DNA from: Conidiobolus incongruus B7586
Lineage: Eukaryota > Entomophthoromycota > Entomophthoromycetes > Entomophthorales > Conidiobolaceae
Assembly: GCA_000697335.1 (NCBI GenBank)
Contig: JNEM01015066.1
Location: 1 to 20,916, forward strand
Reading direction: 5' to 3'
DNA length: 20,916 nucleotides
Shown here: positions 1 through 10,538 of the stretch, piece by piece
Layout of the letters: each line of letters opens with the position of its first letter
How positions within the stretch are numbered: position 1 is the first letter of the stretch
Program-made: the position numbers and the translations under genes
Notes under the pieces: model-generated
Databases searched by the model: none
What the model saw: the letters and a program-made list of their open reading frames with translations, nothing else
What the model was told of the DNA's origin: nothing

Positions 1-586
1 TTTCAAATAGAATATTTCAATAGCCAAATTACTCATATATATATTCATAAAATATAAAAGTATAGAATACTATATTTATTGTATATTTTCTTAATTTAAA
101 TAATACATTTGAAAAATAAAAAACTATAAAATTTCTTATTTTATCAAATTTATAGTATCATTTATTAAAAAGCAACTATCAACAAATAAATATTATGATT
201 AAATTATAATTTTTTACTCATTTGTTTAAAACCAATATTATAAGCTGAATTTTACAAAATTATAAGTCCAAAATTAAAATGAGTATTTTTCATTATATAA
301 ACTATTATATATATTATCAAAATATAAAGAATATTATTAAGACTATATATATGTAATTTTAATTATATTGTTGACTGGTTTTGACCATAACCAAATTTTC
401 ATGTAAGATTGATCCAAGTATCTAATTTTGCAAGAAAGTATTAATATTTATAAATAAAATCTTTATTTCTATATATAATATATATTTATTTAATAATAAT
501 TGGTTTGGCTAACTCTTAATTTAAATATATTTGATCAAATCTCATCCCAAAATTTATTTATCAATTTGAACACGTCACTTAGATTC

Positions 587-621
<35 letters not shown>

Positions 622-628
622 TAATAAT
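587..628. repeat. AAT/ATA trinucleotide microsatellite
   Basis: About 13 to 14 tandem copies of the AAT unit, interrupted once by a G near the 3' end. It lies in non-coding spacer. It is likely to vary in length by replication slippage, and no function is suggested. Confidence 0.9.
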
Positions 629-2594
629 TTGATGATTAAAATTTAATTTTTATTTAATCATAACTCTTATTTCATTAATTTGATTATTTACAATATATAC
701 GGTCATAGTATTAGTCATATATCGATTGCCTCATTATCTTAAGTATATCTATAAAATCTAATACAATAGAATATTTGAATAGAAAATTATTCAATTCAAA
801 TTTTGATTAAAAAATATATTAAAATCCATTATATGAAATATAATAAATCTAATAACCAGAAATTTCATGTGTGAATTATTATATATACAAATAAGTATTT
901 CTTTCAAAGGCATTTCGTTTTCTTAATAGGTTTTTTATATTCTGAGCAAAATAAATACATATCTAATATGAGATAATATATATGAAGAGCATGAAAAAGA
1001 AACCGATTATAAATATGTTCATATTAGTTATTAGGATTTTAGATTCAACAAATTTATCCAATTCTATGTCTAAACAAAAATGAAACAAAATTTATATCAA
1101 ATATCATTTATTCATAAAGTATGAAAACTAGTTAATTTTTATGATATTTTAATAAATAGAACTTTAATTTAAGATTATATATATTCAGAAAAATATCAAA
1201 ATCTGTTAAAAAATAGCTAAGTTTATTATTGTATATGTTCCCTTAGCTTAATTGTTAATAAAATTAAATATACATATTGGGTAGAAAAGATATTAAAGAA
1301 TATAATAAAATAATTTTAATCGTAAAGATTTGCTTAAGGAATTAGTTGCTTATATTAATTTTAATATATAATAATCATTTAGTATGTAAATATGAAATTT
1401 ATGACAACAAATAAATAGAATCTCATTGCGTCTAGTAAACAGTATTCCAAAGTGTAACATAGATAATAAAGAAAATAGCCATAAAATATATTTTTTGATA
1501 TGGTTATAGTCAACTAGGTAATGATATTAAATTATAAAATCCAAATTATAATTAAAATAAATATCATATATGTATCAAATTTTCATTTTTAGCCTAGAAT
1601 TGAAAAAAAATTGGTTCAAAATCAAAATCATTGTTGATAATAGAATAAAATAATAATGTTTTCATTAAATACAATGGTAAAATTTGAACCAATAGTATTT
1701 TCACATGAAACAATACAAACAAGAATATTTTCTGTAATATTTTAAAAATTTTAAGAATTATCATAATCAGCCATTTCGTTAAAAATATTATATCAATTAG
1801 TAAATTTTTGTTGACCATAGTTAAATAAAATACTTAATCTATACAATATTATCAAACTATATAATATTCATTATTGCTAATGATTGATTTAATCCATATT
1901 TGCATAAAATCTGTATAATTATGATAAATAAATATATTTAATATATTTACTATAAATTACTGAATATCTATCAATTATCGTTCTCTGAATGATATATTAC
2001 CTTGTTGAAACTATTAATATTTTGAAGATATTTTATTTTGTAAAATAGAGGGATGTTTAAATAGAATATAATTAACTAAAATTCTATTGGATATTTTTAT
2101 ACTTGAATATCTAATAATTTTAAAACTGAAAATATTATATCAAAAATGCCATTCCTTGAATAAAGGTAAGTGATTTAATTAACCTAATAAAACGATAGTA
2201 GTCAATCTAAGGGTATAGTAGTATCAATATTGACTAAAAATCTGTTTAAAAGATGGAATTAAAATATATTATTCAGAATATAAAGAAATATAAAATTTTG
2301 ATAATTGTAATAAACAATTAATAATTATTATGTTAAAGAGCTACAATGTTTGACTATCATGATTCTTTTAAATAATTCCAAAATATATTTAATTTTATTT
2401 AAGATGATGAAAAGAATTGGAATTAAAACTGTAATGAAAAACTAATGATATAATGATTCATTAATATTGTAATGTAAGATTATTAAACTTTGATTATACA
2501 TATTATTGGTAAAATATTTTTGTATAGTATCACAAGATAGAATTGAGCAAAGGAAAAAATTGAATATAATTGTATTATTATTATATTTAAATTT

Positions 2595-2632
2595 TCAATT
2601 ATATTCTACGAAAAGTTGTAGAATATATTGAT
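2595..2632. other. Hairpin-forming inverted repeat upstream of the SPT7-like gene
   Basis: ATATTCTAC (2601-2609) and its exact reverse complement GTAGAATAT (2618-2626) enclose an 8-nt loop. Pairing continues outward through a CAAT/ATTG segment if one bulged T is allowed, giving about 13 to 14 pairs. It lies about 360 bp before the SPT7-like start codon. It could be a regulatory palindrome or the foot of an old foldback element. The sequence shows only the pairing. Confidence 0.45.
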
Positions 2633-2820
2633 TATTATATTAGAAATACTCTATTAATTGGAAATATACAATAAATCGAGCATTTTACTATAATAAGTAA
2701 TAGTACCTCAATTTCAAATATTTGATATATCTCAATCCCTTAATTCTAATAATTGAATTAACGTTGGTAAATTGAAGTTTAATTGGTAGTTTAACCAGTC
2801 ATCAGTGAAATACAAAATCC

Positions 2821-2986
2821 ATTAAATGTATTTAGGGGTTTTATTCCCCAAGAATCTTTTCTTACTTAGCAACTAACACCACTTTTCAAACTATATAACA
2901 ATTTCCCAACTACTAATTGAATTATAATCAATACTCTATAATTGCTCATATACCAACAATTAAATTGTTATAAGCATCAATTAATA
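2821..2986 (+). promoter_or_regulatory. Probable promoter and 5' leader of the SPT7-like gene
   Basis: Composition changes here from plain AT to a segment with pyrimidine tracts, as is common just upstream of fungal start codons. An AGGGG core (2834-2838) matches the stress-response element known from yeasts and forms a short GGGG/CCCC stem with 2846-2849. TATATAA (2892-2898) lies 95 bp before the ATG and could serve as a TATA box. An in-frame TAA at 2939-2941 makes the ATG at 2987 the first usable one. TATA-like strings are common in this DNA, so the TATA call is weak on its own. Confidence 0.4.
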
Positions 2987-5900
2987 ATGACTTCAGCTTC
3001 AAGTGAAGAATTTATTAACCAAACATTTGAATTTGTAAATTTAACCTTAAAATCTAATACTACTAACGAAAATAATTTAAACGATTATTTTAATTCCTTA
3101 TTCTCCACTTTAAGTCATCAACAGCAATCTATCTTATTTTTTGCGAATGAGAGTGGAAGACTAATTTGGCAAAAGTTTATCAATTTTGAATATGAATTTG
3201 AATTATTCAGCAAATGGATAACGAAATGTGCAAACGACGTCGATTGGAAATTTGAAGATATGCTACAATTAGTCGAGTTCACTTCATGTCGTTTCAGACT
3301 TTGGTGGTACACCTATTTTCAGAACTCTAATGGGTTTCAAACGCTATTGGAAATTAATAAGTCAAATTCTATTCCTTCAATTCCTAATTCTACGATAAAT
3401 AATTTCAAGGCTACGTTGAAACCTACCAGTATACCTAAAGTCATTACAAAACCTCCTCTTGAAGATGATGATTACGATGATGATTCAACAGATGAATCTC
3501 CAGCTATTTCTAACATTTTACCAACGAACTATAGCTTGGCAAATGGAAATCACACTCATAACTCAATTCAGCAATCAATAGCTAGCTCTGAGAGTGAAGA
3601 CAACTTTCCTTCATTTCACTTTTCAAAATATAAATATCGTATATATACAATTAATTAATTTTATTTTATATCTCTAATCCTATTTTTAGATGAATTTAAT
3701 CCTCTGAAAATACCACTTAATTTAACTTATCACTTATATGAAGATGATGATTTATACAATCAATATGACGATATTCAAACGCTAGACAAGCTAAAAAGAG
3801 AGCTTAATGACAAACTTAGTCAAATGAACCAACTTGTGAATCCCGCAATGAATGGAGGTAACTTATCCGGATTTCCTCTATCTCTCAACTCAGATACTTT
3901 AAGTTCGATGCCTCAATTTGACGATCAAAACTCTGGCATGAAGTTTTTATGGTCTAAAATCTGCTCAAATCGAAGGTTAACAAACTTAAACGATAGAGAA
4001 TTGAGGAGTCTATTAAATGAAGTTAAACCCAATCGGAGTAAATGGTTCAGCTATGAAAAACCCAACCAAGAAAAACTCTATTCAGCTATGGAAACAGTAT
4101 GGAAAACTCTTAATGATTATGGGGTAATTACTCTTATTTTTTTTTCAAATTTATCATTTTATAAATTCTATTTTCAGGAATATGCCAAACCATTTCAATA
4201 TAAAGTATCCAAAAAGGATGCGCCCGATTATTTTAGAGGTATTATTTATAATCCACACAATTCAAAATCATTGGATTCTAAATATAGCTATTAATTTAAT
4301 TATTTAGTAATCAAACATCCTATGGACTTTGATACAATTCATACCAAAATGAAAAATCTTCAATATCAATCCAAGCAACAATTTCTAGACGATATTGAGT
4401 TAATTTATACTAACTGTTACACTTATAACACTCAACCCAATCACTATTTAAGAAAATGTGCTGCAGCTATGAGAAAGAAAACTGAGCAGCTAAGTGGCTC
4501 CATTCCAGATATTGATTTAGCAGTTGATGATGGAAGTAGAAGCTTTCTTAATCCCGACGATGATGACGATGGTGATCGATCAGTTCTTCTTTCCGATAGA
4601 GGTGCCGTTACACCTAGATCTAATGTACTTTCTACTATATCAGCTAATATTAATAATCATCTTGAAGAAGACAACTTGAGTACTAACGACCCTAACTCTG
4701 ATCAAAGATCAGTAGAAGATACTCAGAGTGAATTGAATAATTTGGAAAAAGCAATTCATCGAATTAACCAAATTGATCTCAGCAAAGGAAGTATGGATGA
4801 TATTATGTATCATTTATTAACGCGTCGACTGGTTAAGAAAATCAAAGTATTTCTGGATCACTGTTTTCAAGATAGAGTTCCTGATTTGGCTGATTTTATG
4901 AAGAATTGGTTGGAAGATAATCAGTCTGGGTCTTCTAAATCCAAACCAGATACTCAATTGGTAAATCATGACGATTCTAACCTCACCGATCCTGAATCTG
5001 AGAATCTTGAGGGCCTAATTATTCCTTATGATCCTAAGATTAGTTTAGAAAATATTACTTCGGAGTCTAAAGCGGCTGAAAATAGACATCCCGCATTTGG
5101 TCTTGTTGAGGATTTTGCCCAAACTCCAACTCAAGTTAATGAAAACAATGTTAGTGGTAATTTTAACCACAATGCCAAAAGCATGTGGCTAGACCCCGAC
5201 CTATTGAATTTGAAAGAAGTTGATTTATTTAAATGCTTTCCTGAACTCAATCCTGGGCCTAACGTATCGCAATTACCTCCTTTCTCCCTTCTAAATTCTC
5301 AAATAACATCGAATCTAGATATTAATTCAAAGTCAAAATTTCCATCATATGAGAATTATACTAAAGCTAAGCCTATCAGATATGGATATGCAAATTCCAT
5401 TTTCTCCAATCTTGACATTTTGAAGAGAAATCGACAGCTTTATAATCAGATTCTAATGGTACGACAGTTTCGAGCTGAAGAAGCTCTGCAGTGGTTAAAT
5501 CAGAACAATAGTGAAGTAGCAGGTTCTCAATCAGAATTTAAAGCACCCATTAATATATCAAATGAGTCGCCATATGTAGATTCTGGATCTGCTCGAACTT
5601 TAATTCAGCGATTTGCTTTGACTTTATTATCTCATGCTGGTTTCGAGGCTGCCGAGCCTGATGCACTTGAGGTTTTCACAGAAATAGCAGCTGAATATAT
5701 GTTTAATATTGGAAAGACTTTAAGAACTTATTTGGACAATCATTGTCGTACAATGACCTTTGAAGAAATCTTTCTTCATACTTTGTATGAGAATGGAATA
5801 CCTGATCTCGCGTGCCTTGAAAATCATTACAAGTATGATGTTGAGAAGTATGGCAGTCGACTAAAAGAGGTCAATAGAAAATTAGAAACTGCTCTTCAAA

Positions 5901-7216
5901 ATATTCTTACCGAGCCTCCTGAAGATTTGGTTACTGCAGATGGTGACTTGAATTTAGATCAAAATGATGAATCTTTCTTTTCTGGCGGTTTAGGTGAGAT
6001 TACAGGAGATGACTTTTTCGGCTTTAAAGAGCTTGGGCTTGATATCATGACAGTCCCGACTCGATTAATACTGGGTCGCAAAAAACAAACACCAGCACTG
6101 GTTCAACAAACTAATAAGGAACCTGAACTTGAATTCCCACCATGTCCCCCATTTTCACCTATTGGCCCACCTGAATCTCATATTGGTTTATTGAAGCAAT
6201 ATTTCGAGGATAAACTTACAGATCCCGATCCACAAGCTAGGCTCGAAGATGAAGAAGTTCCCTCTCGTTCTAGGTATAAACTCAAGGTACCTCCTATTGG
6301 CAAAGCTGGATTAAGTCAAAGGAAGAGAGTTGCAGAAGCAGCTATTATCACTGATCAAAAGCGACTTAAAAAACGACAAGAGTCAGAAATTCGCTATCTC
6401 AAAAAGCAAAAAACTGAAGAAGAAAAAATGGCTAGAGCACAAGCTAAATTGGAACAAAGACAGCAACGTGAGAAGGAAAAACAAGAAGCTGCAGCTGCTA
6501 AAGCCGAGGCTAAGAAAAAAGCTGCAGAAATCCAAGCTGAAAAGAAAGCACTCAAAGCTGCTGAGAGAGCTGCATCCGCTGCAGCATCAGGTACCCAACA
6601 GTCAGTTGATACCCCTTTTGAAGAAGATCATGAAGATCGTGAAGAGTCTCCTGATCCAGAAGAAGCCTATACTTCTTCTACAACAGTTTCTTCGGTCGTT
6701 GTAGAATCAGACAGTGATGATATTATTTCTGCAACTAGCTCGGAAGATGAAGTTAAACCAATGCCTCCTAATTCTTCAAAAGGTCATCATCCCCCACTTC
6801 CTAAAATCAAAATCAAACTCAATAGAAGCAATACTGCTATCAGTCCGTCAGTGTCATATGAAAGGCCTAAGAAAAGTAAATCAATACCCTCTAAATTCTC
6901 TCATCATAATCACTACAATTCAACTTCTCGACCTCCCAAGAATTACAATAGCGGTGCGGCATATTATGACTCGACGACTTCCTCCTCAGAAGTATCTATC
7001 TCTGAAGATACCAGTAGTACTAGTGAAGACGAATACCCAATTTCTCAATATTCAGGGCATGCGACCAGTAAAAATCACAAGAGCTCAGGTGGTAGTCGAG
7101 GTTACAAAGCACCACCAGGAACTGCTCATTCAAAAAGTAAATATTCCAGTCTGCCAAAGGTCCTTGGTAAAAGGTCAGGTCCTTCGAGTAGCTCAGAAGT
7201 GAAAAAGAGGCGATAA
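2987..7216 (+). CDS. SPT7: SPT7-like SAGA subunit: bromodomain plus histone fold, 1351 aa, 4 exons
   Basis: Exons 2987-3638, 3690-4123, 4178-4238 and 4308-7216 join into one open frame of 1351 codons, close to the roughly 1330 residues of yeast Spt7. A bromodomain occupies about residues 343-444. It has the ZA-loop string PDYFRVIKHPMDF and the acetyl-lysine-binding Asn at about 423 (in CYTYN). A histone fold of the bromodomain-associated type lies at about 806-893; in yeast the Spt7 histone fold pairs with Taf10. Acidic runs follow at about 159-167 and 465-470. After the fold come a conserved-looking FFGFKELGLD segment (about 952-961), a Pro-rich patch (about 992-1006), a Lys/Glu/Ala-rich helix (about 1070-1145), a Ser/acidic tail and a terminal KKRR that could aid nuclear import. 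By family, Spt7 scaffolds the nuclear SAGA coactivator. The start is the first ATG after an in-frame stop at 2939. No breaks are seen. The bromodomain-histone-fold order separates it from ordinary bromodomain proteins. The domain call is firm and the exact exon ends are inferred. Confidence 0.93.
3639..3689 (+). other. Intron 1 of the SPT7-like gene (51 bp)
   Basis: The donor GTATAT and acceptor TTTTTAG enclose 51 bp, with a CTAAT branch-like site about 12 bp before the acceptor. Splicing splits a codon after its first base, forming His218. It joins the N-terminal acidic region to the stretch beginning EFNPLKIPLNL, in frame with everything downstream. Without removal the frame closes at 3656-3658. 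Confidence 0.85.
4124..4177 (+). other. Intron 2 of the SPT7-like gene (54 bp, in-frame and stop-free)
   Basis: The donor GTAATTA and acceptor TTTTCAG enclose 54 bp in phase 0. Because the length is a multiple of three and no stop occurs, the intron reads straight through. Removing it joins NDYG to EYAKPF, which restores a normal first helix and ZA loop of the bromodomain. Retaining it would insert 18 mostly hydrophobic residues there. Confidence 0.85.
4239..4307 (+). other. Intron 3 of the SPT7-like gene (69 bp)
   Basis: The donor GTATTATT and acceptor ATTTAG enclose 69 bp in phase 1. Splicing creates Val383 and rebuilds the conserved bromodomain string DYFR-VIKHPMDF. The unspliced frame stops at 4292-4294. 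Together with intron 2 it delimits a 61-nt internal exon that encodes most of the ZA loop. Confidence 0.9.
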
Positions 7217-7370
7217 TTGTGGTTTCATCAAAATTCATTGATTTGAATTTGAATTTCACAAACATTTGTTGTATTCAATTTATTTAATCAACCTATTTTG
7301 GTATTAATTTTTGATAGATAAATATCTATTCTAAACCAAAATAAAAATAAAAATATTTTTATTCAATGTA
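7217..7370 (+). terminator. 3' UTR and poly(A) signal region of the SPT7-like gene
   Basis: After the stop codon the sequence falls back to AT-rich DNA. AATAAA at 7340-7345, inside an A-rich string and followed by T-rich DNA, lies 124 bp past the stop and could direct 3' end formation. AATAAA arises easily by chance at this composition, so the site is only probable. Confidence 0.35.
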
Positions 7371-7885
7371 ATTGTCATTTAAAAAACTCAATTTTAAAGC
7401 AAATATAGCTTTGTGTTCTATACAATTGTATAATTTAAAATATTAAAGGAAGATTAAACTAATAATACATTAATACAAATCTGAACTTTTAAAGTTACGA
7501 GCAATTTAAAGACCCATATGCTAATATAGTTGTATATGAGATGATGTGAACGGTATTTAAGTATTCAAAAAGGAGGAGATAAATTACGTTTTGGTTATTA
7601 TCATAAATATTTAATACATTGATACATTAAAATAAAATAATATTTAGTCCAATAACTCAAATATTGTTTTTGTATTACAATGATGGAAAATAAATAACTT
7701 GTCTCAAGAGCTAAACTACATAACGTCAATATCAAAAAATTATAGCTTAATTCATAGAATTGTTTAAATACGATCATTCGCATAATTTCCACTGGTTCAG
7801 AGCGTACCTATCAATATTAAATCTAGACCTAGATAAACTATTACTAATATCACATACACTTAGATATTTTTTTACAATAGTATTT

Positions 7886-8006
7886 AGTGTCAAATAATAC
7901 AGTACTAGATACATTATTATCATCCTCAATCTAATATATCTCTAATTATGTTTTTGTCTCCGAAATATAAAATAACTCGGAATAGTATTAGGTAATGTTT
8001 GACACT
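7886..8006. repeat. Foldback / MITE-like candidate, 121 bp
   Basis: AGTGTCAAA at 7886-7894 is matched by its exact reverse complement TTTGACACT at 7998-8006, and the next inner bases are also partly complementary. The 121-bp span with short inverted ends and no coding capacity would fit a miniature inverted-repeat transposon. No clear target duplication is visible, and a 9-bp match could be chance. Confidence 0.25.
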
Positions 8007-8564
8007 GAAAATCTTGAAAAAGTTAAAACTATACATGCTCTAGGTGAATTCATGATTTACTTATTCTCCAACATCATATTGGATTTTAAATTAAAGAAAG
8101 AGGAATAATTAATAAAAGAATGAAACATACTTTATAAAAGTCTGTTCAAATAACAAAAAATAACACCTCAAATAATTAGTTTATTTTTAAAGTTTTATAC
8201 AAAAAATTATTCAGGATATTAGATCTGGACTCAACTATACACATTATGGTTTTTAAACGATATTAAAATAATTATTTATAAGAACTTTCCTTGAAATTCC
8301 TATTTTCAAAAAAATATTTCTTACTAAAGATTTTAACTTTTTAAATTTATATTTGAGTCAGCTAATATAAATAATCCCTAGTCAAAATATAAAAGTTTAA
8401 AACTGGATAAAAAACTTAAACATAACCATCTTACAATTAGAAATAATTTTAAAGAAAAAATATATTACATTTGATAAAATATAAAATATATTAAAAAGAA
8501 ATAAAAAATGAAAAAATCACCTTAATCAAAAAAAATATTATAAGGAAAAACTATTTTTTAATGT

Positions 8565-8770
8565 AAGCATGGTGGTAAATACAAATATAGTGCAAAGGAA
8601 GACTTAATATAAAAGTAGTGTGACACAGAACGTGGTACTATAATGTGGCTGTAGCGTGCAAATGTAAACAAAGTTTAATTAAGCTTCAAACTGAGATGAG
8701 TCACTGATATATTAAGATTTATATTAGGTAGTGCCAATATACTGTAATATTGACAGGATGTAGTTTCAAT
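8565..8770. other. Island of raised G+C, unassigned
   Basis: This segment has visibly more G and C than its flanks, with strings such as GTGTGACACAG and GTGGCTGTAGCGTGC. All six frames close quickly. No tRNA arms or convincing snoRNA boxes were found. It may be the remnant of an inserted repeat or a non-coding RNA gene, and the sequence alone does not decide. Confidence 0.3.
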
Positions 8771-8818
8771 CTTAGAAATAATGAAAAAGATAAGAAATAG
8801 TAAGAATTGAGAGGAAAA

Positions 8819-8956
8819 AAGAGGAACCTAGTTTATTAGATAATTCAATACTATTTATACAATTAATTTAGTTATAAAAGTATAAATTAATCATATAATT
8901 TATAGTTAATTAAATTATATAAAAGTATATATAAGGATTTAAAGAACTAGGCTCTT
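8819..8956. repeat. Foldback / MITE-like candidate, 138 bp
   Basis: AAGAG-GAA-CCTAGTT at 8819-8833 pairs with AACTAGG-CTCTT at 8945-8956 through 12 bases, with GAA bulged on the left arm. The interior is almost entirely A/T and itself partly palindromic. This shape suits a small non-autonomous DNA transposon. I see no clean target-site duplication, so it remains a candidate. Confidence 0.25.
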
Positions 8957-10203
8957 AATATTTAACATAAAAAAATAGAAAAATGGTTTAAAATAATATA
9001 TTAAATTTATACTTAATATCTAATTAAGTTTAATAAAAATAATAAATAATAAATAAATAAAGTTATCTATCAAATATTTAAAAATAATTTACTTCAAGGA
9101 TTCATAATATAAGGTATTAAAATTTTTATATAGTATTCAAAATTAATAATTAAGTAATTTTCAAAAATATATTAAATTAATAATATTTCTTCAAAGAATA
9201 TAAAATTAGATACAAAAATAAAAATTTAAATTTCAATCAGCTAATAATAAGTATATTGATTAAAAAAGAAAAAAATATTAATATTTATTATAATTTTTTA
9301 TATTTTGTCAATAAAAAATTAAAATATTAAGACTTGAAACTTGCCTTTAAATAACAAAATTTCCTGAGTTTAATCTTGATCATTTAATACTACTGAAAAT
9401 AAGAATATTATTTAATTATTTTAATGAAATATAGTTTAAACAAGAGGTATTACTTAAAAGTATGAAATGTAGACTTTTATATTTATATATATATAAATTT
9501 ATTTATAATAAAAATATCAGAATATTGTTTGTTTCTGCTATTAAAATAATAAAATATAAAATAAATAATTTTAACAAAGAATTGATACTTAAAAATATTA
9601 TATAGTAATCATAATATTTAATAAGATTAAAATTAAAAATCAAATTAATTTGATTTATATAATATTATATTAATTATCAAAATATCAAATTTTATTTTAA
9701 TTTTTAAGACATAATAATTAAAATAATTAATATATATTAGAAATAAAACTAAGGGAGCTAAGTCAGATGAATGTGATTATAATGTTATAAAACTAATAGG
9801 TTTTTATAATATATAGCAGTTGATAAGTTTAATTTATCCCAATGAAAATATTTACTTATTCTTAACAAATCCTAGAATAATTATAAACTAAATTTGATTT
9901 TGTAAATAGTAAATAATTATAAAAAAATTAAAATGATTAGTCGATATATCCTATAAACTTAAATTCCAGGTACAATTGGAGTTTAATATATTAAAAAGCA
10001 GGGATTGTAATAAGAATTTAAAATAATATGTCTCAATTTTGAGGACAGAAGATATATTAGTTTTAAAGTCTAGTAAAATCCTATTCTAATATAAAAATTC
10101 AAAATGTCTAATTCAATCTTTACAATTATTAACTAATTAAATAAAAATATTTACTTTTTTATGATATTTTGTTAAAATAAATATTATTACAAGATGTAAG
10201 ACT

Positions 10204-10451
10204 TGTTAGAAGTTTACAATTCAAATCATTCGTGAACCTTTTCACAGTTCCACTTCCAACCTGGTCATCAAGTACACCAGAACAGTGCAATCAATCGTTC
10301 CATCCGATGCATCACCCGAATGCCATGAGAACACGTCAAACTAACTGTAAATATGCCAACTATAACTAAGTTGTCAAGTCTGTCCTCTTTCTAGGGTACT
10401 GCCCTATAATCTAAGTTAAACAATAAATTACCCCTTTTATATCATCTAACA
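10204..10451. mobile_element. LTR-like block, possible solo LTR fossil (248 bp)
   Basis: The block is much richer in G+C than the surrounding spacer. It begins TGTTAGA and ends TCTAACA, an exact 7-bp inverted terminal pair of the TG...CA form usual for Ty1/copia-type LTRs. An AATAAA lies about 30 bp before the 3' edge. The flanking bases (AGACT before; AGACC overlapping the end) are nearly alike, as a worn target duplication would be. No primer-binding site or polypurine tract was seen beside it, so if it is an LTR it is a solitary, old one. Confidence 0.4.
10383..10426 (+). repeat. Diverged dispersed repeat, copy 1
   Basis: This 44-bp segment aligns by eye with 19607-19650 in the same orientation. 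Both run TCCT, then TTT, an AGG-TAC core, CCCTA, AAGTT, AAAC and ATAA in order, with small gaps. It includes TAGGG...CCCTA (10392-10406), which can form a 5-bp stem. It lies inside the LTR-like block, so the second copy may belong to the same repeat family. Confidence 0.4.
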
Positions 10452-10538
10452 GACCTTGTCCCAAAGACAACTATCTACTTGAAGTTATTAAACACCTGAT
10501 TTCCTAGCTAGTGTTAGTATTAATAAATAGAGAATTAA

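Larger units (their letters stand above)
1..2820. other. AT-rich spacer, no gene seen
   Basis: This stretch is dominated by A and T on both strands, with frequent stop codons in all six frames. The only longish open frame, on the minus strand at 1594-1818, encodes an Ile/Leu/Phe/Lys-rich string typical of chance translation of AT-rich DNA. Apart from the trinucleotide repeat near 587-628 and the hairpin near 2595-2630, I see no structured element, tRNA or recognisable repeat. Confidence 0.7.
7371..10198. other. AT-rich spacer with scattered repeat remnants, no intact gene
   Basis: No frame here looks like a real protein. A 63-codon minus-strand frame at 7601-7792 encodes a Leu/Ile/Tyr/Phe-rich string of the kind chance produces in AT-rich DNA. 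Within the stretch are two short foldback candidates (7886-8006 and 8819-8956) and an island of raised G+C (8565-8770), listed separately. The part from about 8960 to 10198 is nearly pure A/T with nothing recognisable. Confidence 0.6.

Noticed and set aside
1594-1818. 74-codon minus-strand frame
   Set aside because: Product is a run of Ile, Leu, Phe, Lys and Asn with no domain, in DNA of spacer composition. Chance frames of this length are expected in a window this size.
2942-2986. Upstream extension of the SPT7-like protein from a TTG at 2942
   Set aside because: Nuclear fungal genes start at ATG almost always, a TAA lies directly upstream, and the ATG at 2987 is the first in frame.
3118-3312. 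64-codon minus-strand frame
   Set aside because: Antisense shadow of SPT7-like exon 1.
4239-4294. SPT7-like protein ending at 4294, leaving a separate gene from 4322
   Set aside because: Splicing 4239-4307 exactly restores the bromodomain string VIKHPMDF, so the two parts are one gene.
6330-7202. Two plus-strand frames (6330-6704 and 6714-7202) overlapping the SPT7-like last exon
   Set aside because: Shadows in another reading frame of the Lys- and Ser-rich coding sequence. The exon's own frame is uninterrupted and conserved.
7020-7265. 81-codon minus-strand frame
   Set aside because: Antisense shadow running over the SPT7-like stop codon, with no recognisable features.
7601-7792. 63-codon minus-strand frame
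   Set aside because: Hydrophobic AT-rich composition and no clear promoter or homology. A tiny membrane protein cannot be excluded but is not supported.
8680-8720. C/D-box snoRNA
   Set aside because: CTGA strings are present, but no good C box (RTGATGA) or terminal stem was found.
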